A stretch of DNA of 9,033 nucleotides, from NCBI GenBank assembly GCA_964481705.1, contig CAYZUC010000108.1, forward strand, positions 1 to 9,033, in the 5' to 3' direction. A program made the translations under genes and the position numbers. How positions within the stretch are numbered: the stretch's first letter is position 1; each line of letters begins with the position of its first letter. The stretch comes from CAYZUC01 sp964481705 (GTDB lineage: Bacteria; Bacillota; Clostridia; Lachnospirales; Lachnospiraceae). Below are positions 1 to 6,096 of the stretch, in pieces. The notes under the pieces were generated by a model. The model saw nothing but the letters and a program-made list of their open reading frames with translations, had not been told where the DNA came from and did not search any database.

Positions 1-54
1 ATTGGTCAGGATTATTTGGAGCAGGGAATTGTTGCAGCGGCAATAAAGGAGTAA
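1..54 (+). CDS. C-terminal end of an unidentified protein (5' partial)
   Basis: Reading from base 1 gives 17 codons and a TAA stop; the tail ends in GIVAAAIKE. The frame is chosen because its composition looks protein-like and because its stop lies 49 bases before the start of the next gene on the same strand, which fits one operon. One other frame is also open for part of this stretch, so the assignment is not certain. The neighbours suggest an export-system component such as an ABC ATPase or permease, but the 17 residues carry no recognisable motif and no function can be assigned. Confidence 0.45.
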   Translation: MGQDYLEQGIVAAAIKE

Positions 55-103
55 AAGTCACAAATTTGGTATGCGTAGATAGATGCGCGGGATAGGAGTA
101 AGT

Positions 104-1723
104 ATGAAAGAACAGCTTATGGAGAAATGGAAGGATTGGACAAAATCAGGAAATAAAAAGATAGCCTGTATCTGGTTTGCAAAATTTATGGTGTTTTTGC
201 TGGTTTGTACTTTTATTTCAAGAGCAATTTATGCCTACTCTTTAGCGCGCGTGACAACAGATAATGCTGCGATGATGAGCCTTACCCATAGGGTTGAAGC
301 AGAGGGAGAGATACAGAAGGGAATGGAAAGTGCGGTAAATATTCTTCCTGATATTCGTGTAAAGGAAGTATTTGTGAGTGAAGGACAGATGGTAGTCTCC
401 GGAGATTCTTTATTTTCCTTGGACTTGACTGATTTGCAGGAGAACATTGATGCACAGAAGGCGGAGATAAAGAAGAAGGATTTACAAATTGCTGCTTTTA
501 ACCAAAATGAGAAAATAGATGCAGTACAGAAGGCAATAGAAATTCAGAGAGCGAATGAAGACTATGTACTTGGAATGCAGGAGGCAGGCCGCCAAATCAA
601 TGACGCTTGTACGGATTTATCTGTCGCAAATGCAAAGAAAAGTGACATATCAGGTAAAGATGACTATATCTCAGATTCTGTTGATCATAACAGTTCTGTC
701 CAGACAGCAGAAGATACGTTGGATCACTTAAAGAGTGAATTGAGAAAGTTGAAAAAGGAATTGGAAGAGCTTCCGGATGATTCTACTTCGGAAAACAATC
801 TGAAACGGGAACAGCTTGAAAAAGCCATTGAGGAAACAAGGTCTGAAATTCACGAGGCAGAAGATAATCTCGATGTTGCCAGGGATAGTGCCCAGTACAG
901 TGCCGAGGAAGCTTGGAAGCAGAAAACAGAAACAGCCAATGATGAAGTGCGAAGCAAGACAAAGGCTTATAACGATACGGTTGAAAAGGAAAAAGAGGAT
1001 GTGTTAAAGAATGGCAGAGCAGTCGAGGATGCCGCGATGCCAAATAAGGTTGATAATACGAAAGAAACGGTACAGGTCGAAAAGGAACAGCTGGTTAAGA
1101 AGCTCAGACAGTATGAGGAAGTCTTGACGGAAGGTGGTAATGTCACCTCTACAAAAGGAGGAATGATTACCAAGGTATCGGTTTCTCCGGGAGATCCTAC
1201 AACAGATCATGCAGCAGTTCTGATGGCGGGGGAAAGCGACAGCCTACGGTTCACAGCCGAGATCAGCAAGGCACAGCAAGAGTATGTAGCTGTAGGAGAT
1301 TCCGTGGAAGTGAGCTTTGACAGTGGAAAGACAATCCTTAAGGATTTGAATGTAGAAAGTGTAGAGAAGAGTACCACAAAGGAAGATACCTACATAGTTA
1401 CGGTTATGGTACCACCGGAAGGGTTGTCAATTGGAAAGTCCGGTAAGCTCAGCTGCAAGAAATCTACGGATAATTATCCTACCTGTGTCCCACTCAATGC
1501 ACTGCATGCAGACGGCAGTCAAAACTATATTCTGATGATCACAGAGAGTCAGACGATATTGGGAACGGAATATAAAGCACAGCGTCGAGATGTCACAATA
1601 TCGGATCAGAATGACCAATATGCTGCATTGGATCCCAGTGCTGGTATTGGAGAGGATAGGTTTATTCTCTCATCCTCTAAAGAAATCATGTCAGGCGATA
1701 AGGTTCGCCTGCTGGAGGAATGA
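104..1723 (+). CDS. HlyD/MacA-like membrane fusion (adaptor) protein of an export system
   Basis: This 539-residue protein has a short basic cytoplasmic N-terminus, one membrane segment (about residues 20-39) and a large extracellular part. A first half-motif of a barrel-sandwich (lipoyl-like) domain lies at about residues 65-110 (IRVKEVFVSEGQMVVSGDSL). A long Lys/Glu-rich heptad-like coiled coil follows to about residue 350. The second half-motif (GGMITKVSVSPGD) and a beta-barrel-like C-terminal region complete the order expected of HlyD/MacA adaptors. In Gram-positive bacteria such proteins work with an ABC ATPase and an FtsX/MacB permease to export peptides or other compounds. The start at 104 is preferred because AGGAG at 94-98 lies 5 bases before it; an in-frame ATG at 83 has no such site. 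The stop overlaps the next start as ATGA, indicating translational coupling. The substrate is unknown. The fold class is fairly secure from motif order; partners are inferred. Confidence 0.85.
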   Translation: MKEQLMEKWKDWTKSGNKKIACIWFAKFMVFLLVCTFISRAIYAYSLARVTTDNAAMMSLTHRVEAEGEIQKGMESAVNILPDIRVKEVFVSEGQMVVSGDSLFSLDLTDLQENIDAQKAEIKKKDLQIAAFNQNEKIDAVQKAIEIQRANEDYVLGMQEAGRQINDACTDLSVANAKKSDISGKDDYISDSVDHNSSVQTAEDTLDHLKSELRKLKKELEELPDDSTSENNLKREQLEKAIEETRSEIHEAEDNLDVARDSAQYSAEEAWKQKTETANDEVRSKTKAYNDTVEKEKEDVLKNGRAVEDAAMPNKVDNTKETVQVEKEQLVKKLRQYEEVLTEGGNVTSTKGGMITKVSVSPGDPTTDHAAVLMAGESDSLRFTAEISKAQQEYVAVGDSVEVSFDSGKTILKDLNVESVEKSTTKEDTYIVTVMVPPEGLSIGKSGKLSCKKSTDNYPTCVPLNALHADGSQNYILMITESQTILGTEYKAQRRDVTISDQNDQYAALDPSAGIGEDRFILSSSKEIMSGDKVRLLEE

Positions 1724-2526
1724 TACGGGAAAGCGGTAAATTCCGAATCAGTAAAGTAATGATCCTTCTCTTTATGGTTCTTTTTCTATGTGGAGGTGTG
1801 AAAATCGGAATCACACTTCATGATATGAGTCATTACGAAAAAGTTCGCCTTCTGAGATTGGAACAACCCGCAAAAAACGACAATTTACAACGTGATAAAG
1901 TACAAAATGACAATTCGTATACCTTATTCACAGAGAAGAAAAAGGAAGAAGTAAAGAATCCTGAGTTTAACCGTAAAGCAAAGGTGACATGTATCGCGTT
2001 ATTTGGAAATTCAGTATCCTTGTTTCCTATGGGAAATCCGTTGACCATCCATGATGAGACAGGCTGTTTAATTAGTAAGAAGACGGCATGGGAACTCTTT
2101 GGAGACCGTAATGTGGTAGGTAAGAAATTGATTTATCAGGAGAAAACCTATGAAATCAGAGGCGTTTTGTTACTGAATCAGGAGCTTTTTTGTTATGAGG
2201 CAGTAAAGGATGACAAACTGGAGTTTACGGATTTAGCACTCGGGTCCTCAGATAATGCCAATATCCGTGAACAGCAGTCTCTTATTCAGGCAAAATACGG
2301 TTATTGGGGTACCTGGAGTCCACTTGCCTGGAACGTAATACCGGAGAATTTCAACTATGCAAAATGGAAGGATGATACGGACTATCTGCGTTACAAGGAA
2401 AACAATTGTATAGAGATTTTATACATTCAGGAGATGGAGAGACTTCGCTACTGGTGTCTTTGCATGGTGGTTTCTTTATTTGGATTGCTTTGGATCCTTT
2501 GCGATTATATTAGGCAGCATAAATGA
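1720..2526 (+). CDS. Two-TM protein with MacB-type periplasmic core (PCD) domain, lacking the FtsX transport segments
   Basis: This 268-residue protein has a membrane segment at about 12-30, an extracellular domain, and a second membrane segment at about 243-263 followed by a short basic tail. Residues about 117-150 resemble the MacB_PCD signature: a small residue-rich helix with WELFG, then NVVGKKL, then a strand pair ending YEIRGVLL, equivalent to the usual 'LFG..dpvGk.l.....y.VvGV' pattern. Normal MacB/FtsX permeases are about 400 residues or more and carry three further TM helices after this domain; here an intrinsic terminator begins directly after the stop, so there is no frameshifted remainder. 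The start overlaps the adaptor gene's stop (ATGA). The GGAGG at 1714-1718 is only one base from the ATG, so initiation probably relies on coupling. It may assist a full transporter encoded upstream, or be a decayed permease. The PCD call rests on motif reading only. Confidence 0.7.
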   Translation: MIRESGKFRISKVMILLFMVLFLCGGVKIGITLHDMSHYEKVRLLRLEQPAKNDNLQRDKVQNDNSYTLFTEKKKEEVKNPEFNRKAKVTCIALFGNSVSLFPMGNPLTIHDETGCLISKKTAWELFGDRNVVGKKLIYQEKTYEIRGVLLLNQELFCYEAVKDDKLEFTDLALGSSDNANIREQQSLIQAKYGYWGTWSPLAWNVIPENFNYAKWKDDTDYLRYKENNCIEILYIQEMERLRYWCLCMVVSLFGLLWILCDYIRQHK

Positions 2527-2551
2527 CCCGGACGAGAGTTCGGGTTTTTTT
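2527..2551 (+). terminator. Intrinsic terminator of the export operon
   Basis: A 7-bp stem (CCCGGAC with GTTCGGG, including one G-U pair) closes a GAGA tetraloop and is followed by seven T. It starts at the base after the TGA stop of the PCD protein gene and separates that operon from the sugar transporter. Confidence 0.9.
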
Positions 2552-2553
2552 AT

Positions 2554-2583
2554 AGGTAAAAAAATTACCGATAATAAGTAAAA
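2554..2583 (+). promoter_or_regulatory. Possible activator-binding direct repeats upstream of the transporter promoter
   Basis: AGGTAAAA (2554-2561) and AAGTAAAA (2576-2583) differ at one base and are offset by 22 bp, about two helical turns. They lie roughly 45-75 bp before the predicted transcription start, where AraC-type activators usually bind as tandem half-sites. The REC-AraC regulator encoded at 7876-8634 is the obvious candidate. The repeats are short and A-rich, and the first also belongs to a small inverted repeat (GGTAA, five A, TTACC), so chance is a real alternative. Confidence 0.3.
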
Positions 2584-2591
2584 TATCTCCG

Positions 2592-2620
2592 TTCAGAACG
2601 ATACAAAAATTTACTATACT
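2592..2620 (+). promoter_or_regulatory. Sigma-A promoter of the sugar ABC transporter operon
   Basis: The -35 box TTCAGA (2592-2597, 4 of 6 consensus matches) and -10 box TATACT (2615-2620, 5 of 6) are separated by an ideal 17 bp. They lie between the upstream terminator and the binding-protein gene, with a predicted start near 2627 and a leader of about 40 nt. The weak -35 box fits a promoter that needs an activator. Confidence 0.75.
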
Positions 2621-2622
2621 GT

Positions 2623-2640
2623 GCTTGTAACGTAACAAGC
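2623..2640. promoter_or_regulatory. Near-perfect palindromic operator at the transcription start
   Basis: GCTTGTAACGTAACAAGC is an 18-bp palindrome with one mismatched pair (2629/2634) centred on CG. It covers the predicted +1, a classic repressor position. A CG-centred TGTAAC/GTAACA core is typical of LacI-family operators, and the regulator gene is not in this window. A small adjacent hairpin (CGGT, TTAG, ACCG at 2640-2651) lies just before the ribosome binding site, so an RNA-level role is also possible. Confidence 0.5.
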
Positions 2641-2665
2641 GGTTTAGACCGTAAAGGAGGAAGAA

Positions 2666-4039
2666 ATGAGAAAGATGAAAAAGTTATTGGCTCTGGGACT
2701 ATCCGTAGCTATGGTGGCTGGATTGACAGCCTGCGGATCAGCAGCCGCACCATCCGAAAATCCTGCACCTGCAACAGAAGCAGCAGGAACAGAAGCAGCG
2801 GGAACAGAAGCAGCAGGAACAGAAGTTGTTCAATCAGAAGCAGCACCAGCAAAAGAAGGGGATATGACCATTACTCTCTGGTCGATTGCAACAGAGAGTG
2901 ATGCTTTCCATCCATCATATCTTAAAGCGATTGAAGAATTCGAAGGCAATCACCCAGGTGTAAAGATCAATTTTGAGACATTTGAAAATGAATCCTACAA
3001 AACAAAACTGAAAGCAGCAATTGCTGCAAACGAACTCCCGGATATTTTCTTTACCTGGGGCGGTGGATTTTCTACTTCCTTTGTAGAATCCGGAAAAGTA
3101 TTACCATTAGACAGCTACTATCCTACATATCAGGAAGAGATTACTAAAGCAGCATTAGCAAATGCAACGTATGATGGAACTTTATATGGTACGGTATTAA
3201 GTACTCCTGTTTCCTGCATGTTCTACAACAAGAAAATGCTTGAGGAAAGAGGTATGAAGGCTCCTGAGACATGGGAAGACTTCACAGGCATTTGCCAGAA
3301 GTTTGTAGATGAGGGTATTGCTCCTATCGGAACCAGTGTAAAAGATACTTGGGTACTTGCTATGTTACACGATGGTCTTACCTTAAAGTCAGCAGGACCG
3401 GAAAAAACAGCAGCAACCGTTACCGGAGCAGAAGGAACCAGCTACAACGATCCTGATTTCCTTGCATCTGCAACCAAGATTAAAGAGCTTGTAGATATGG
3501 GCGCATTCATTGAAGGCGCAACTGGATTTACCAATGATGAAGCAAAACTGGAATTCTGTAATGGCGTATGTCCATTCTATATTACAGGAAACTGGTTAGC
3601 AGGTGATATTCAGACATATGCTCAAAATCCAGATGATTTTGACGTAGCTCCTATCCCGGTTATCAATGCAGATAATGCAAAAATCACAGATTTCATGGGT
3701 GGAGCATCTGATACCTTTATGGTAGCAGCATCTACACCAAATCCAGACATGGCAGCTACAGCAGCTTTTGAAATTACAAGATCTATTTCTCACTATGCTT
3801 ACTTAGATGGAGCAGGAATTCCTGCATGGAAAGTAAACTATGATGTATCTGAAGTTGATCCAATTACACAGAAGGTTGCCGGTTATACAGCAGGCGCTTC
3901 CTCCTTCACTCTTTGGTTTGATACTTTAATGTCATCCGACAATGCAGGTGAGTACCTGGCTCTGTTACAGCAGTTATACTTTGGTGATGTGTCACCGGAA
4001 GAGTTTGTAGAAGCAATGGCTGATCAGCTCTCAAAATAA
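2666..4039 (+). CDS. Sugar ABC transporter substrate-binding lipoprotein (family 1 extracellular solute-binding protein)
   Basis: This 457-residue protein binds a sugar or oligosaccharide outside the cell and delivers it to the two permeases encoded next. A lipoprotein signal peptide (basic MRKMKK, hydrophobic core, lipobox LTAC) places the lipidated cysteine at residue 23. A flexible linker follows, with three exact EAAGT repeats at residues 38-52. The mature domain starts at about residue 66 with TITLWS and shows the family pattern: PGVKINFE, ELPDIFFTWGG, GTLYGTVLSTPVSCMFYNKKML, then a C-terminal helical lobe. Length is normal for the family. AAAGGAGG at 2653-2660 lies 5 bases before the ATG. 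It is the first and probably most highly expressed gene of the operon, since a strong hairpin follows it. The exact sugar cannot be read from the sequence. Confidence 0.95.
   Translation: MRKMKKLLALGLSVAMVAGLTACGSAAAPSENPAPATEAAGTEAAGTEAAGTEVVQSEAAPAKEGDMTITLWSIATESDAFHPSYLKAIEEFEGNHPGVKINFETFENESYKTKLKAAIAANELPDIFFTWGGGFSTSFVESGKVLPLDSYYPTYQEEITKAALANATYDGTLYGTVLSTPVSCMFYNKKMLEERGMKAPETWEDFTGICQKFVDEGIAPIGTSVKDTWVLAMLHDGLTLKSAGPEKTAATVTGAEGTSYNDPDFLASATKIKELVDMGAFIEGATGFTNDEAKLEFCNGVCPFYITGNWLAGDIQTYAQNPDDFDVAPIPVINADNAKITDFMGGASDTFMVAASTPNPDMAATAAFEITRSISHYAYLDGAGIPAWKVNYDVSEVDPITQKVAGYTAGASSFTLWFDTLMSSDNAGEYLALLQQLYFGDVSPEEFVEAMADQLSK
2777..2821 (+). repeat. Three tandem 15-bp repeats in the lipoprotein linker
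   Basis: Three copies of GAAGCAGCAGGAACA, the middle one with a single A-to-G change, encode EAAGT three times just after the lipobox. The unit is a multiple of three, so copy-number change would alter linker length without shifting the frame. Confidence 0.9.
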
Positions 4040-4047
4040 TTTGAAGT

Positions 4048-4090
4048 AAACTCCCTCCTGAATGAACATTCCCAGTTTGGGAGGGGGTTT
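4048..4090 (+). promoter_or_regulatory. Strong intercistronic mRNA hairpin (partial terminator or 3' stabiliser)
   Basis: AAACTCCCTCC (4048-4058) pairs with GGAGGGGGTTT (4080-4090) as an 11-bp stem with one G-U pair; the loop contains a further 5-bp hairpin, GAATG/CATTC (4060-4071). Only three T follow, too few for efficient termination. Such hairpins after binding-protein genes usually raise that protein above the permeases by protecting the upstream mRNA or causing partial termination. The position fits; the effect here is inferred. Confidence 0.65.
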
Positions 4091-4111
4091 ATGATATAGC
4101 AGGAGGAAGAG

Positions 4112-5002
4112 ATGGATAAAGTCAGGCGAAATAAAGTAGCAATTGCCTTTTTCTTGATACCTACAATGGTTCTCTTTGTAGGTATTGTAGTATTTCCGAT
4201 TTTTATGTCCCTATTTTACAGTTTTACCGAGTGGGACGGAATCAATAAAGCAACATTTGTGGGTTTGGAGAATTATCAGGAATTATTTACTTCCAAAGCG
4301 GTAGGATTCCGGAAAGCCTTGGTGAATGTATCAATTCTGACACTACTGTCGGTATTTGTCCAACTCCCTATTTCCCTCTTTCTTGCCATTGTACTCGCTC
4401 GTGGCGTAAAGGGAGAAAAATTCTTTGTAGCATTATTTTTTGTTCCGGTTTTAATATCAACCGTTGTTATTGGTCAGCTCTGGATGAAAATATACAATCC
4501 CGAGTATGGTGTCATCAATACACTTTTAAAAGGTATTGGTTTGGAAAAGTATGCGAAGGTATGGCTTGGTGAGCGCAGTACAGCATTGGTTGCAGTTTTT
4601 ATTCCTATCGTGTGGCAGTTTGTCGGCTATCATATGCTGCTTATGTATGCAGGAATTAAATCCATTTCCCAAGAACTGAGCGAAGCAGCGAAGATTGATG
4701 GAGCCTCCGAATTTCAGCTTGCGAGGTACATTACTATTCCGCTGTTGAAGCCCGTAATACAGGTTTCAACCATTTTTGCGGTTACCGGTTCGCTGAAAGC
4801 ATTTGACCTTATCTACGTTTTAACGAACGGAGGCCCTGCTCATGCCAGCGAAGTGCCCAGTACCCTCATGGTCTCTATGATCTTTGGCAGAAGCAGATAT
4901 GGCTTTGGAAGCAGCATTGCAGTTTGTATCATCTTCCTATGCTTCTTCTTTGCAATTGTAATTAAGAAAGCATTTACGGCAGGAGGTAATGACATTGAGT
5001 AA
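4112..5002 (+). CDS. Sugar ABC transporter permease, MalF/MsmF type
   Basis: This 296-residue inner-membrane protein is one half of the transport channel. About six hydrophobic segments are visible: the first at residues 9-32 (AIAFFLIPTMVLFVGIVVF), the last near 270-288. The cytoplasmic EAA loop that docks the ATPase is clear at residues 190-215: EAAKIDGASEFQ, then ITIPLLKP. The ending in NDIE and the WDG-containing first external loop are typical of CUT1 family 'F' permeases. AGGAGG at 4101-4106 lies 5 bases before the ATG. It follows the hairpin after the binding-protein gene and overlaps the next permease gene. No ATPase gene accompanies it. Confidence 0.95.
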   Translation: MDKVRRNKVAIAFFLIPTMVLFVGIVVFPIFMSLFYSFTEWDGINKATFVGLENYQELFTSKAVGFRKALVNVSILTLLSVFVQLPISLFLAIVLARGVKGEKFFVALFFVPVLISTVVIGQLWMKIYNPEYGVINTLLKGIGLEKYAKVWLGERSTALVAVFIPIVWQFVGYHMLLMYAGIKSISQELSEAAKIDGASEFQLARYITIPLLKPVIQVSTIFAVTGSLKAFDLIYVLTNGGPAHASEVPSTLMVSMIFGRSRYGFGSSIAVCIIFLCFFFAIVIKKAFTAGGNDIE

Positions 5003-5834
5003 ATTAAAACGTATGTCGCTCGGCAGCAAGGTTATTTTCGCATTCCTGCTTATCTGGGCAGCTATTCAGATATTCCCGATCTATTGGATGTTTACCTTTT
5101 CGCTAAAGGATAACAATGAAATTTTTGGTAAGAACATGCTCGGACTCCCTCAGAAATGGTTATGGTCTAATTATACAGCGGCTATGAATGTCGGAAATAT
5201 TGGCCAATACTTTCTGAACAGCTTTATTGTAACGGGCTGTACCATTCTCGTAACCGTTGTTTTTTCTCTTATGGCGACTTATGCTTTAAAGAGAATGGTT
5301 TTTCGAGGAAGAAAGCTTTTATACAATCTGATCATGCTGGGTCTTACCGTTCCGATTCATGCTGCAATTCTTCCGGTTTTCCTAATATTAAACCGACTGA
5401 AAATGACGAATTCTTATCAGGCGTTGATACTCCCCTATGCAGCGTTTGCATTGTCAATGTCGATTTTAATTGCAGCAAGTTTTATGGAGGGCATGCCCAA
5501 AGAGCTTGAGGAGGCAGCTTGTATTGATGGATGTAACGTCTACCAGATTTTCTTCCACATTGTTCTGCCTTTTATGAGTCCTTGTATCTCCACTGTTTCC
5601 ATTTTTGTTTTCCTCCAGGCGTGGAACGAGCTGATGTTTGCAGTCGTTTTTATCAGCGACTCGAAGTTCCGTACACTTCCCGTTGGTATCCAAACTTTAT
5701 GTGGAGCCTACACCACAGACTGGGGTCCTATCGGTGCAGCCCTGGTAATTGCTACCTTCCCGACACTCATTATGTACTGCTTCATGAGTGAAAAAATTCA
5801 GGAAAGTATGGCAGCAGGCGCCGTAAAAGGATAG
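4995..5834 (+). CDS. Sugar ABC transporter permease, MalG/MsmG type
   Basis: This is the second channel subunit, about 279 residues with six hydrophobic segments beginning with FAFLLIWAAIQIFPIYWMF. The EAA loop reads EEAACIDGCNVYQIFFHIVLP, and a Pro-rich C-terminal helix and the ending AAGAVKG match CUT1 'G' permeases. The start is ambiguous. An ATG at 4989 is only 2 bases from AGGAGG (4981-4986), while an in-frame TTG at 4995 is 8 bases away, the normal distance; TTG is preferred. Either start overlaps the MalF-type gene (8 or 14 bp), so translation is coupled. No terminator-like hairpin with a T run follows directly; the palindromic element at 5885-5985 is the first strong structure downstream. 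Confidence 0.94.
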   Translation: MSKLKRMSLGSKVIFAFLLIWAAIQIFPIYWMFTFSLKDNNEIFGKNMLGLPQKWLWSNYTAAMNVGNIGQYFLNSFIVTGCTILVTVVFSLMATYALKRMVFRGRKLLYNLIMLGLTVPIHAAILPVFLILNRLKMTNSYQALILPYAAFALSMSILIAASFMEGMPKELEEAACIDGCNVYQIFFHIVLPFMSPCISTVSIFVFLQAWNELMFAVVFISDSKFRTLPVGIQTLCGAYTTDWGPIGAALVIATFPTLIMYCFMSEKIQESMAAGAVKG

Positions 5835-5884
5835 CCGCTACATTCCCTGTTGTTGAAAAGGCCTCTTTCTGTTATAACTAAATT

Positions 5885-5985
5885 ATGGGAAAAGGGGACG
5901 GGGCTTCTTGTTTCAAAATCTTTTTACAAGTAGATTCATAATTATTATATATTTTGAAACAAAAAGCCCCGTCCCCTTTTCCCAT
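5885..5985. repeat. 101-bp near-perfect palindromic element (REP/MITE-like)
   Basis: The 35-bp arms at 5885-5919 and 5951-5985 are reverse complements with a single mismatch (C at 5907 opposite A at 5963), around a 31-nt AT-rich loop. Each arm starts ATGGGAAAAGGGGACGGGG and ends in a GTTTCAAAAT block. Nothing in it is coding. Long G/C-rich hairpins of this sort occur as dispersed copies in Clostridia and are thought to be moved by IS200/IS605-type or REP-associated (RAYT) Y1 transposases; that origin is from general knowledge and cannot be shown from one copy. As RNA it would fold into a very stable hairpin and probably blocks or ends transcription between transporter and kinase genes. The flanks 5835-5884 and 5986-6072 show no gene; the right flank is GC-rich. 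Confidence 0.85.
5923..5951 (+). promoter_or_regulatory. Possible promoter in the loop of the palindromic element
   Basis: TTTACA (5923-5928, 5 of 6 matches to -35) and TATATA (5946-5951, 4 of 6 matches to -10) are 17 bp apart and point toward the kinase gene; TATATT at 5948-5953 is a better -10 with a 19-bp spacer. The loop is very AT-rich, so chance matches are likely. No better promoter is visible before the kinase gene: TTGGCA at 6011-6016 has no matching -10 box. Confidence 0.3.
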
Positions 5986-6096
5986 TTCTGAATGTGTGAG
6001 AAAGGCGGACTTGGCAGTTCCCTGGAGCGGGCAGGGAGGACGCAGCCTCGGTAGAGTTATGAACGAAAGAGGATGAAGTGTGAAGGTGGGGTGCTT

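Noticed and set aside
2520..2600. A frameshift that would have separated the missing FtsX segments from the PCD protein
   Set aside because: A terminator starts immediately after the stop and the following 100 bases are promoter sequence with no membrane-type frame.
2623..2640. A CcpA catabolite-response (cre) site
   Set aside because: The core TGTAACGTAACA is 12 bp between TG and CA, whereas cre is 14 bp with fixed A/T positions; a LacI-like operator fits better.
5860..5875. A terminator directly after the MalG-type gene (AGGCCT followed by CTTTCTG)
   Set aside because: The short palindrome has no loop and no useful T run; the 5885-5985 palindrome is the first strong structure.
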